From NCBI GenBank assembly GCA_037176845.1, contig JAYKXP010000091.1:124001-188000 (forward strand): a stretch of DNA of 64,000 nucleotides, given 5' to 3'. The stretch is from Paramarasmius palmivorus. Taxonomy: Eukaryota > Basidiomycota > Agaricomycetes > Agaricales > Marasmiaceae. This document shows positions 1-10,613 of the stretch, in pieces (the first letter of the stretch is position 1; the number at the start of each line of letters is the position of its first letter). The translations under genes and the position numbers were made by a program. The notes beneath the pieces are model-generated. The model saw nothing but the letters and a program-made list of their open reading frames with translations. It searched no databases and had not been told where the DNA came from.

Positions 1-1650
1 TAAATCCACCATATCAAAACGAACGAAAGCGACAACCTTCCGGACTTGACGTAACTCCGGTGAGGCGATCAACGTTGATAGCTAGAGTTGGCTTGTTAAC
101 GAGCCGACACCCAACACGGCCACGGAGGAGATAAGATACTTGAACGAAGACGCAGAAGGGATGCAAAAGGAAGACCAGCAATTTGTGGATATGCCTAGGT
201 ATGCATCCTAGCCACCAGTCGTCGAATTCCAGTTCCTTTCCACGACTATCTTTAGATGAACGGAAGTCCGATCTTGCCCCGATAGGATACGTAACGGAAC
301 TCGTGTACGTGGGTGATAGGGCATAGGGACGGGAGGTGCAGGCGTGAGCCTGTACATGTGAAAGTGACAATGTGGAGGCAGTTTTCGCGGGTATGCGGTG
401 GAATAAGAGGGAGTGTAATGTGATGTGACGGAACATGAGAGTTTGGAATGGAGGCGAGTGATGTCGGACGAGTGGGGAGATGTGACCAGTAACCGAGGAA
501 GATAAAGAAACATCAGGCCCTCCAACTCTCTGCGGAAGAATCATGGGACGGTGGTCGTGCTATGAAGGGAAGGAGGTGCATGTTTCGGTGCAAGTTGAAG
601 CTGGATGGAAGCGTTTTGCGGGGGGCATTGGTGACGGGGATAGGGGATCATAATGATCAAAATGCGGCAGGATGGGGCGGTGTGCAGTTATCGACTCTGT
701 GGACCATTTGAGCAAGTAGAGTTGCAGGAATGACGAGCATACCTTCAGCGGGCTCTGCATAATAACATTGACACCCTTGAGCCTCTTATCGTCCTTGCCT
801 CTGCCTTCTCAATCATTCCAAGATGAGGGTACGGGGCGTATAGACGGATTCTGGAAATTGCCGCTGTTGAAGGGGCAGAATTCGTGTCGTTGCAACGTCG
901 GTGTTGTGATCGAATCGAAGAGGACAGGGTGTGCGGAGCCCTGGTACAGAGGAGGAGGGTCTAGAGAATACATTGGAGTTGTCTACACACTCAAGTTAGT
1001 CTGACATTTATAGTAGAGAATGACTGAGATATAAAACGTACCTTTGGATGAAGTAAAAGGAAGCTAACCTTGCCGTTCTAGCCATCCAATGGGTGCAGAA
1101 TTCTACGTATGATCCATGCCCGTAGATTACAGTCTGAGCGTTGGGCTTTGGGAGTGGAATAGAGACGACAGAGGTTGAATGTCACCGTCGTCGTCGGTGA
1201 AAAGTCCTGGTTTGTTTGTCCTAAACAAACACACCTAATCGGATAACCGGCGTGACATCATTTTGGATCCGGATCTTCCGTTCCCGGAGTTCTTGTACCG
1301 GAACGCCCATCTTCTCTGCTTCTATCATGGTCACATCTAAAGGTAGATTGGGAATCGATGTATCGGCGGTGCGTGCTAGCTTCCAGCATTCGTAGAACTT
1401 CCATGAGTGCTGTTACTGTCCATGCGGAAATATTATTTCCGCATGGACAGTAACAGCATAATATCGGTGACTGCGTGTGCCTAGTGCGTTGCGCACAGGG
1501 AAAGCTGTCAAAAGATGTAAATGGTTCTCGAACTCCTATCCTGGAGTGATAAATGAGCATCTGGGATGTGCGATTCTTTCTCAAGTGAGTTGTCTTCTCG
1601 CAGCCCAATGGTGTTCTCCATGAGGATTTGAAGTGTCTGATTAACATTGA
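1..1650 (-). pseudogene. Family X gene copy 1, unknown function, fragmentary
   Basis: Function not recognised. On the minus strand several short coding-looking stretches occur in order: a piece with MGVPVQEL at about 1250-1320; a piece reading RTNKPGLFTDDDGD at about 1170-1215; a piece with LDPPPLYQGSAHPVLFD near 850-975; and, at the window edge, STLIASPELRQ near 1-100. The same pieces recur in the same order upstream of NLR-3 and partly upstream of NLR-2. I cannot join them into one open frame: a stop interrupts the 780-980 piece (also in copy 3), and the MGVPVQEL and TNK pieces are in different frames. It may be an intron-rich gene transcribed divergently from the NLR, or a decayed one. Confidence 0.35.
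1409..1457. repeat. Perfect 24-bp foldback with 1-nt spacer
   Basis: The arm at 1409-1432 (starting GCTGTTACTGTCC) is followed by one T and then its exact reverse complement at 1434-1457. The equivalent place in module copy 3 (around 58466-58500) has a single arm-like sequence and no inverted copy. The palindrome therefore arose in copy 1 after duplication, or was lost from copy 3. It lies inside the family X region and would break a frame there. Confidence 0.9.
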
Positions 1651-1858
1651 CTAGCTCATATTTTTTTTTCCGACGGGTTATACAAACGTGTAGTCACAAG
1701 ATACCTTTCATGTCGCTTCTCTGACGGCAACCGCCTCGATCGAACTTGATGATGCATAGCTTTCGAGCCTGAGTACATGCTGTATGCTGTATTATTCAGT
1801 TGTTAAATTCAGAGCTTGGTACGCCATATTCTCTTCGTACGCGCCCACTATCATCTCA

Positions 1859-4800
1859 ATGCTCGAAAAGGATCCAGCAGCCTACTATGCAGTCCTCGGA
1901 AGTGGTGACAACATCGCACAACCCGTGTCATCTCAGTCAGAGGTCAATTATTTTAACCACGCCCATCGGCGAGTTCCTAGTGTCCTCGTTCAGCGGCCCT
2001 CTACACACGATAACATCGATCATTCACACCACCCTACTCCCTCAATAACTGGTAACACACCATTATCCCACCAACGTTTCCATCCGTACCAGAGGCAATC
2101 CAGATTGACGACAGCTAGTGACCAGGAAAGTCTCTCGCTGGCCGCAGTCGTGGATTCCTTGACATCCTCTTCGTCGAGCGCATACCCAGTTAACCGTGAC
2201 TCTCATATATCATACCCCAAAATATCTCCATCGTTTCGACAGACGAGCTATATGCCGCATCAGTCACCACACAATCCGTCTACCAATTACTTCCTTTCCA
2301 ATCCGTCCAACGGAATGTATCCAGCTCACCAACATGTTCCGTCGAACAACGAAGATCATGTCATCCCTTTGTACACATCAGCCCAGCGTTCCCTTTCGCG
2401 TAGTGCTGTCCATAATGCACACACGAGCAAGCTAGCCTCTGCATTGATTCCCTATCCACCTTCCACCGATCAGGACGACTCCTCGCACCACCGGGAATAC
2501 ATCGCCAGTCATGCATGTGCAAAGCAATCATCTACCACAACTCCAGATGGCTGTATTGGGCCAAGCTCCTCATACCAGTCACCCATTAATGCATTATTTT
2601 CATCATTTGTGGCCCCAAATGTGTCACAGTCAAATGACACATCTCATCCACAAGTACATATGGCAATAAACGGAGGACAGGGTCATACTATTTTCGGAAA
2701 CCAGGAGAATAATGTGTACTATCAAACCGATGATCGCAATGATCGTACGTCTCTTTTTTTCCTAGCTAATGAGGTAGCTCTGACGGACTTTGAAGCCATC
2801 AACGAGCTCTGGAAAGAGATAGCGAATGTCGGGGCACACCACGACTCTGGTGCTCGCTTTCCTCCTCCGCGATGCCATCAAGGGACACGTACCAAAGTTC
2901 AGAAATCCATTCTTGATTGGGCCCAAAGCGACGATCCAAATAACGAGCCCTTGTGCTGGTTATCCGGTCCTGCTGGTGTGGGGAAATCGGCTATTGCGCA
3001 AACTATTGCCGAGACAACCAACGAAGGAAGCCTCATCGCTAGCTTTTTCTTTTGGCGTGGCGATCCGCAACGAAACAACCCTTCAAAGTTGTTTCTTGTT
3101 ATCGCTCATGGCTTAGCGCTCAGATATCCAGAGCTGCGACATTCTATCGGACAGGTTATCAGAGAAAAGCCAAGCATCCTAAAGGCCTCCGTTGATGTCC
3201 AGCTTCAGAAGCTGATCATCGAGCCATTATTCCAGTTCACCACCGTTGATCTGGACGGGCTAGTTATTATTGACGCACTTGACGAGTGCTCTGGGGAGAA
3301 AGAGCAGCGTCACGTGCTGTGCATGATTGAGTCCATTTTCTCCAAGATCCAGGGACGCCTTCCCCGCATTCTCCTATGCAGTAGACCTGAACCGGCTATC
3401 CAGGAGACACTCAGTACCCTGGATAAAGACCTTCATGTGCACCGGCTTACCCTTGATGACGACTGGGAGTCAAGGTGGGACATTGAAAATTTCCTAACCA
3501 CGGAGTTCACTCGAATACGAAACTGCGATCGATGCAAAAACTTGGATTTCCCGGTCCCTTGGCCCTCACCTTCGCAGATATGGAGTCTCAGTGGGAATGC
3601 CTGCGGGCAATTCATCTATGCCACCACTATCATCAGGTTCATAGATGATGGATTCTATAACCCATGTGAACAGCTCCAGAAGGTACTCGGTCAACAGAAG
3701 AATGACTCAGAGGATGGTGATTCACCGTTTACCCCGCTTAATGCCCTCTACCATCAAATCCTTTCCTCTTATCCAAAAGCAAAACAAAAGCAGCTACGTG
3801 ACACTCTGGGCTTTCTGATGTACTTCCAATATCCAGAAGAGAGTGAAATGGTGCCAGATCTCATCACGATGGAAATTTTGTATGGCTTACCTGCTGGTGG
3901 GGCAGAGCTGCTACTCCGCCGAGCACGCTCTCTCATCAAAGGAGTTGAGTACGGTTACCCTGAGATTATTCACAAATCCTTCCGTGATTACCTAGAAGAC
4001 GAATCCCGCTCCCATGAATTTTTCATCGACAAAGAGGTCTACTCCGAGACATTCTTCTCACGTCTCCCTCTTGAAGCCGTGATTAGGGAAGCGAAGGGGG
4101 ACTTCACTCGTCTATCATCTGTATGTGTTCTCTTTCATCATTGTTCGTCTTCATTACTCTGACAGCAAACTAGGATCAGAGATATTGCGAGTGCATGATA
4201 GCCTTTACCAAGGAGGCATTTGCATACATATGGTCCACGCACAGGACTCATGAAACTTTCGACACGGCTGGAGTCTACGACTATGTGATCAAGCTATCAC
4301 TTTTTTGCCAACGGCCTTTACCAGAGATGTTGCCAAGATGCACCCACGATATAGACTACGAAGACGATAAGTCTGAGGACGCTTTTATTCATGGTCTACT
4401 TTCTATGCATCTTGGGACAACGAAGAATGTGCTCCCCGTCTTCGCACGCTTGAGATTGCGTATCAGAAGGGAAGGAATGTCAAACGAGGACGTTCTCAAA
4501 CTTGTTGATATACTTCAGATATTGTGGATGACTGGATACAAAGCAGAGACAATCCTACGGTCATCTGACTTCCACAATTTTCTAGATACGCACAAGGCGA
4601 TAATCATCTCGAATCTTCGCGCTTTCGATCCGGAATGTGAAAACTATTGCAGTTGTTTGACTCCATACTGGGATTCTCCTGTGCATCTATGTGGTGGTCA
4701 CTACATTATCTCTCCTATGTCTGTCCTCTTTACGTCAGCCTATGCTATTGAGGAGGATGATTCATCCAAATTGTTGTACCTGGTGTACACACTCAAATAT

Positions 4801-5732
4801 TGGGAATACGGACTTAGGCATCTTTTTGACGACGGCGAATATCACTTGAAGAAGGTACATTTCTTTTCTGACTGCATCATTTATGTGTCACCCATGCACA
4901 ATTAGTTCGAGATCATTGAGAAGGCTCTACCTGCAAAGAAATGGGAAACAGCCAATGTTTTGTTTGCTTGGCTTTTGGTGCGATATAACCATCTTTAATA
5001 CCACACTGCAACGCTGATGCTTGGTTCAGTTGTCCCCTATTCGTCTTCCCGCAATGGGCAATGCATATCACACACGGGTTCTCAAGTTCTATACACTCCT
5101 CCTAGACGAGTTGACTTATAATGACTCGTGGATGATTACATCCAATTTTGAAATTGCTACCCGCATATGTGGTGCAGAGCCAGAACTCCTGGATGCTTTC
5201 ACTCGCTGGTTCGAACTGTTTGACAAGCGAACAGATTGGTGTCTGGAATGGCTTGAAGTAAGTAGCGAGTCTCAATACCTCGTTATGATTTCGAGTCGCT
5301 TATATATCCTATCAGTCGTTCCCCGCGATCCATGCAAAGAAGAGCGAAATTGCTATTGCAAAGTTCAATACATTACAGCAGAAGTGGAAAGACCTGGAAG
5401 GTGCGGAAGAAGATTTGGAAGAGCAGCGAAAATCAACCGAAGAGGTCTCCGAGTTGTTGTTTGGAGAGCTAGCGCCCCAGGATCTGGACGCAAATGACAT
5501 CCACATCATGAAGGAATTTGTACGCGGGTCCAAGATCCCCACTAAGCTCAGGTGCCGCAATACGCAATATGCATCGTCATGGATAAGCACTCTGAAGCAC
5601 CTAAGATCGTATACTGGTACATATGATGTGCGGGGTGATCAGTGGAGGTCTCTCTATGATTACATTGAGTGGATTGAGCCCTCCGACTGGCCCTATGAAA
5701 CTGAGCCAAACTCGACGGTTGGCGCTGTTTGA
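1859..5732 (+). CDS. NLR-1: NACHT-domain STAND protein, five exons
   Basis: This is a probable fungal NLR, a cytosolic NTP-driven switch of the kind used in non-self recognition and regulated cell death; the role is inferred from family. Exons are 1859-4120, 4174-4854, 4906-4977, 5030-5257 and 5316-5732, giving about 1219 residues. Residues 1-265 are Ser/Pro/His/Gln-rich and likely disordered. A short Gly/Asn motif follows at about 270. NACHT carries Walker A GPAGVGKS at about 370 and Walker B IIDALDEC at about 470, plus CSRPEP. A conserved winged-helix-like stretch (IIHKSFRDYLED) ends exon 1. The C-terminal 465 residues show no WD40, TPR or ankyrin repeats; exon 5 opens with a charged coiled-coil-like helix. 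The ATG at 1859 is preferred over 1784 because NLR-2 keeps only this start (a 1.2-kb insertion lies just upstream). All frames are open and splice phases agree. Confidence 0.88.
2666..2737 (+). other. Conserved Gly/Asn motif before NACHT (possible amyloid-type signalling motif)
   Basis: This encodes INGGQGHTIFGNQENN followed by VYYQTDD in NLR-1. NLR-2 (from 28042) and NLR-3 (from 59811) carry nearly the same peptide, embedded in otherwise fast-changing low-complexity sequence. The pattern of a beta-prone core, G-D/N-Q-x-N-N and a following aromatic patch resembles RHIM/PP-type amyloid motifs at the N-termini of some fungal NLRs. That resemblance is by eye only. Similar Gly-rich GDQ-type patches are common upstream of NACHT in basidiomycete proteins. 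Confidence 0.5.
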
Positions 5733-5734
5733 TT

Positions 5735-5939
5735 TGTGAATACTTGTAGGGGCGTATTTAAAGTGAATCTACCACTATGGTATGCAAGCATTTTCTCAAG
5801 AATTGATATCATGATCCCAAGGTGTACTGTGTTGCGGGATTCTAAACACAAGCTTGTGAGTATAGAAAAAGTGTGCTCAGCAAGCTAGACACTTCATCAT
5901 CGCACTCACCGACCACTCAGTGTCTGATACTCGGTTGTC
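5735..5939. other. NLR-1 3' flank, no gene seen
   Basis: This is the short spacer between the NLR stop and the end of the next minus-strand frame. It is conserved with 62857-63059, consistent with a shared 3' untranslated region and terminator. No canonical fungal polyadenylation signal could be assigned with confidence. Confidence 0.5.
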
Positions 5940-6853
5940 TCAAGTGAGACAAAAGCAGATTGACCGCAAAATCTGTTCAGCGAGTTTGAGAAGCAAGGAA
6001 TCTTCTGCCAACAGCATCACGGTGTTGACCGGTTCGGTGATCGATGACGAACTTCTGTTCCTCGACAATACAAATGGATCCCGATGATGGAATGAGTGAA
6101 AGGTCATTGAAGCGATAGATTACCCTGCGCATGCTTTGTGCGTGTCTTTGTATCCAAGCCGTCAGCAAACAAGCTTAAGCGCCTGAAGATAACATTGAAA
6201 GATAATGTTCATGGACATCGATATAGTTCCTTCTTCGACCCATAGTCTACCCATAACGTGAACGCTGAGGTCACCATCGAACATATATAGCGCATTAATC
6301 ATGATACTGCGGATTTGAGCAGACAGGGTGGAGATTCAAGCTGCGAAAGCATCCCAGTCGTGCAACCCTGGTGTTTACCACCCGCGGTTCAGTGTTAACA
6401 TGAGAAAAAGTAAATCCATTAGGCATGGGACTACATATCGATAACCGCGCGTGTTCTCGAGATTGGAGCTCTCGAGCGCCAAATAGTCCGAGAACATCGG
6501 AGTTTAGCGCCCGAGTCTGCAACGATACCGCCTCTAAATTGAGCACCATGCAACGCCCTCTCCACTGTGAAAAAGGCAGTCCGGATAGATGAGGCTATTT
6601 GGAAGGCATTCCGGTAGGTCCGGGAGTCAATATGTGGGCAAAGTAGGGTGTTATCGACTATTCCGCGTATTGAGCAAAGGAAGTTTCGCCATGCGATAGT
6701 GCGGGGAACTTCGTACAGGTCCGAAAGCGGCTTGAGGGGGTGAACAAGATTAAGGGTATGTTGCTTTTGAACGCCATAACTCATGGCCAAGATCAAGTTT
6801 GTTGAACATTGTCCGAACGTTCGACCACAACATAAAGAAACATCGCCGAGCAC
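5940..6853 (-). CDS. Conserved unknown gene downstream of NLR-1, at least two exons
   Basis: Function not recognised. Two minus-strand stretches look coding because they are conserved with the equivalent region after NLR-3. The 3' piece ends at 5940 with ITEPVNTVMLLAEDSLLLK..LRSICFCLT; copy 3 reads ITESVDTVTLLAEDSLLLN and ends at 63060. The 5' piece (about 6428-6853) contains SIRGIVDNTLLCPHIDSRTYRNAFQ, again matched in copy 3 near 63700-63830. Copy 1 lacks part of the middle seen in copy 3 (a stretch near 6060-6100). It is transcribed toward the NLR and ends about 0.2 kb from its stop codon. Either copy could be decayed. Confidence 0.4.
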
Positions 6854-7000
6854 TCAAATTTAACCGGTCCTCTGGGATTTCCGATCATTCTGTCTCGTAG
6901 TGTGAGCTGCGGACGAAAGGAGAGCGGTATGAAGGCGTTTGATAGTAGTCATAGGAATGACCGGCTTCAGAGCAAGAAGACTGTACAATTGTGGGCGCGT

Positions 7001-8480
7001 TTACGCAAAGCTGTCGTGCAAGGTGAGTATAGGACTAGATAGATTGAGCGGACAATGAGAGACGCACCTTGGATCTAGAGTATCAGATATACAGTTCCTC
7101 ATCTCCTCTCCTCGCGGCGCACGAATGATACAAAACTCCTCGTTATTCCTTTCATCCCATGAACCGTGGAACGCATTCCCGCTGGACCATATGTAGCGCC
7201 GGAGGATTACATAGGTGTGATTCGGGATAACAAGCAGAGCACGACGCCGGAGGCTGGTGTAGCTCACACCCCAGGAGTAAGGGACGTCCAAAAGGGCATG
7301 CTGTGGTGTAGGATGACGCTTCGGGAGGGCAGTTGAGAGGGATAGTTGGGGAGGAGGGCGGCCAAAGGTGAGTGAAAGCGGAAATTCGGGAAGGTTTCAT
7401 CTGGAATTTGCATCAGGGCTGTACCACGGGGTTGGGAGGTGGCGAAGAAGGGAATATATGATAGAAGGGATGGATGTGTTTGGAAAGGTTGACAGAGTAA
7501 AGGTATGTCTGTGTATGGGAAAGGGATGGGTGATAGGTCGTCAGGCACCACGAGCTTGGGGAAATGGGGAAGCGTGGGTTGATAGAGATGGTAGGTCGTA
7601 GACAAGCTCGGATGGGCCCAGAAATCAGGACAAGGGAGCACCGACGAACAAAGGCGAGATAAAGCGAGATCTCGGTTCCAAAGTCTTGGTAGGAGGGTGA
7701 TGATGTTAGGAAGGGGAGTGCGCTTGAAGGCAGCTTGTGAACGTTATCGATTGCGAGATTGTTGGTGTCGATATGGTGTATCTTGAAGCTGCAACATAGT
7801 GGGTATCACGGAGTATTCAATGCGTACACTTGGCAGCTGAAGCGCTGAAGTTGGAGCTATTGAGGATTCAACAGGTTGAGCTGAAAAAAGACCGACATAC
7901 CTTTAGCTCACATACCAGCCTTATGTAACTCTGACATTCCGGAGCTCCCTAACCACCCTACCATCTTCTATTATCAATAGCCTTTCAAAGCGAGCATATG
8001 GGCGTTGTAAACGCGGGCAGTATAGGCGGAGAACTGGTGTCGTTGGAATTCCGGTGTCGCATGCGGAGTGTAGAGAACTGCTTGCAACAAGCCTTTGTGA
8101 AGAGGAAAATTTGAGGAGGTGAATGTGTAGATGCCTATATCCAATTTAGCCTGAGATTTGCAGAAGGGAATGGATAAAACTTGCGAAACGGACCTTTGGA
8201 TGAAGGGTCAAAAGCATACCGGCTATTCTGGCCGTTCCAACCAGCCGTTGACCAGAAGAGTTGGTATACAGACTATGAGCAGCATTTAGAGTCGGTTGGT
8301 GTGTTCGCTGAGGTGGGTTATAGCCATGGCTGAGAAAGGTCGACTTTTGTCGTCGTGGTTGACGAGGAGCTTTTTATTTGTTCTTGCCAAACAGAGTACT
8401 CGGATAACCGGGTATTATGTTACCGGAGGCTTCTTGAACTCGAATGCCCATCTAAACGCCCATCTCAATGACAAGAGTTC
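7001..8480 (-). pseudogene. Family X copy at 7-8.5 kb, unknown function
   Basis: Minus-strand pieces resemble the gene upstream of the NLRs: MGIRVQEAS near 8410-8455, LARTNKKLLVNHDD near 8345-8395, a piece with GWNGQNSRYAFDPSSKG near 8195-8250, and a longer open stretch at 7068-7291 (NEEFCIIRAPRGEEMRN) ending at a plausible donor AG|GTGCG near 7068. The first two pieces are in different frames, so at least one intron or lesion lies between them. No NLR follows this copy. Product unknown. Confidence 0.35.
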
Positions 8481-8499
8481 AAACAAATGCCGAGAATGT

Positions 8500-9100
8500 G
8501 AACTCCACCGCTATAGTGACTCGCTGGTGCCTCTGCAAGAGTAGAGCGTACGAAAATATTGGCCACAAACAAATTTGATGACACAAGGTGTGTGCAGGAT
8601 TGGTCCAACTTGGAACACGTTATTGATTGATTTCCAGCCGGGACTTCCAGCGGTGACTCGAAAGCTTGTTTCTCTTCCAAGCTCCCAAAGCGTATGTACG
8701 CAGCCCATACTGTCGTATAAGGCAGAGCAAATGTCAAAAATTTCACGTAAGCCTTTGTCAAGTCTTATATCCCGATATTCGCTCAATTCGCATGACTTGG
8801 AACTGTTTTAATCGGTGTTGAGTTTCACGTCAAGTGTGCGAGTATGGCTTGCGAATCGACGCTGCGCTCCGAGTATTTGCCCAGAGATTCGACTTGCTAC
8901 CGTGACCATCGAATCAGCGGCCATACTCATCTTTCCTTTATGACCTCCATTAACGGGCACGGGCGATGGCATCAATCAATTCTCATCTAGGTAGGTTCGC
9001 GAACCAATCATTCACCTCCGGATCAGAATTCTTTGCGTAGCCATGACTCTTCAAGCCCGTTCAATAACTTGGATTCGCCATCTTGGTCTGGAGTTAGGAG
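8500..9100. other. No gene recognised
   Basis: Short frames exist on both strands (for example 8511-8786 minus and 8575-8811 plus) but they overlap each other, have no domain and are not repeated elsewhere in the window. I see no reason to call any of them a gene. Confidence 0.5.
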
Positions 9101-9109
9101 TATCACAGT

Positions 9110-10180
9110 CGAGTCACAGTAAAGCATTACAATACGAGACACGAGCAATCCCAGTCAACAAGTATCTAAAGTGAGGTCTATTCTTGTGCATCGGTTGAAA
9201 TTCTACTTGAATAATACGCAGCTGTCCCATACGACAAGGTTGTGGAGCTCCCAGAAACTGTTCGGCTCCATAAGCAAGCAGTCTGATATGATCGACATCG
9301 CATATCTTGGTGTCGTAGGTATCGGAAAGAAATCTTCGATGTTCTACGCATAAATAGTAGACGGTGCCGCCTGCGAGGAACGGGGATAGTGGTTCAATAT
9401 CAGACAAAACAGCCCCATGGCAATGGAACCGAATAGAAGACCCAACCAAAACACGCATATGCAACGCGGGGCTACCACGATGAACGAAACATTGATCGGC
9501 ATATCCCTAAAGATGACGGAGATGTGAAAGTTTCGAGAAGCGATAAGAGGAAGAGAAAGTTCGACCCAAGTGACGCCGTTGATGGTACCAGCCCCAGTAG
9601 ACTGTAGGTACATGTTTCCTTCCGTGGGGTACGTTGGGATAACGGGTCGTCCTTGCTGTCTTCGAGTCGGCATGAATCGTCCCCGAAGCGGATGATTACC
9701 AACCGTCATATCGACGAGAAGGGAAGCGTGAAAATGAGAATTGCGAGATGAAACGACAGGCTTAGAATGATGTTGTGGGTTGCACGGGTATGTGAATAAA
9801 GGAACGAGTCGATGCCTTGTGTTTGAGAAGGCATTGAATATCTTGAGGCGACGGGCTACAAAGGCGTATGAGTGAGAGAAGGAGACTGGGAGAGTCTGAA
9901 GGGTATCGTAACAGAGACCACCGGCATGGAAAGATGTTACTCCCAGACTGTCTGGATGTAAGAGTGTGTGCGTTGTGCGGCGGAGACAACTTTCCGAGGT
10001 TGTAAGGCAGGATGAGAGAGAGATATAGTCCGGCTGTACCAGTAAACGAAGGTTAGAAACCTATAATTAAGCAGACCATGACGTTCAACTCACCGGATAC
10101 CCTATGAAAATCATTCTGTCCACTTTACACGTTTGAACCGCCCAATATCAACAAAAACCTCCGAATTTTGAGGCGAAGGT
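9110..10180 (-). repeat. 1.1-kb block repeated at 24110-25390; probable family X 3' exons
   Basis: The sequence from GACAAGGTTGTGGAGCTCC (9233) through the fragment at 10085-10185 is repeated, with divergence, at 24110-25390. On the minus strand it contains a coding-like stretch with TINGVTWVELSLPLIASRNFHISVIF at 9480-9610. Near 10090-10180 lies a diverged version of an exon better preserved at 25300-25380 (DDMAFVSNSGG, HWVVQTCGQNN). In the 24-25 kb copy this block follows the TNK exon of family X, so I read it as the 3' half of a family X gene. The 10-kb copy has a stop in the second piece and is probably decayed. Confidence 0.45.
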
Positions 10181-10613
10181 CATATCTCTGGATTCCCAAG
10201 TCGGTCGTTTCCGCAGCTCTGAAACAGACGCGCTTCAACCAACAAGGCGTCAGCACCTATAAAGCAACAAAGTGAAAGAGACGTACCAGACTAAACTATT
10301 CCCCCGTATCTAGACCATCTCCCATTTCGTTCTGTTCGTAAAGAGTCAGACACGTCAATCTGAAAATATCGGCGACCTAGGCAACCTCAAAGCTCAGTTT
10401 CTCTTCTCCAGCTGCTCAGGCTAGCATCCCTCTCTACGCACCTTCTGCCCGTCACTCTGGAAGACTGAAGTATTTATGAATGCTATCACAGTTGGATCAA
10501 GTCCATTCCCGTAGGTCGAAATGGTAATGTCATACGGACGGAATCGAGGAGCTCGAAGCGTGTGGGATGAATGCCAAGCTTTAAGACGCTGATATCATTT
10601 TCAAAGGCATACT

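Larger units (their letters stand above)
1..6860. repeat. Segmental duplication, copy 1 (family X + NLR-1 + downstream ORF)
   Basis: This block matches 57109-64000 in the same orientation, starting inside the duplication at the window edge. The similarity covers the upstream minus-strand gene, the NLR, its introns, and about 1.1 kb downstream. Divergence is uneven. Between 500 and 780 I see only about three differences from 57595-57875, while the stretch around 1220-1450 and the NLR N-terminus differ much more and carry indels. Such patchiness fits gene conversion or a mixed age of duplication, which is inference. The true left border is outside the window. Confidence 0.9.

Noticed and set aside
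14..544. A 176-codon minus-strand gene at the left edge
   Set aside because: Its His/Ser/Pro/Leu-rich translation has no domain, and the matched region in copy 3 breaks the frame; the more coding-like signal there is in another phase.
1784..1858. Longer NLR-1 start at 1784 (MLYYSVVKFRAW...)
   Set aside because: NLR-2 lacks this extension because an insertion lies between it and the conserved start; copies 1 and 3 differ there as noncoding sequence would. The ATG at 1859 is shared by all three.
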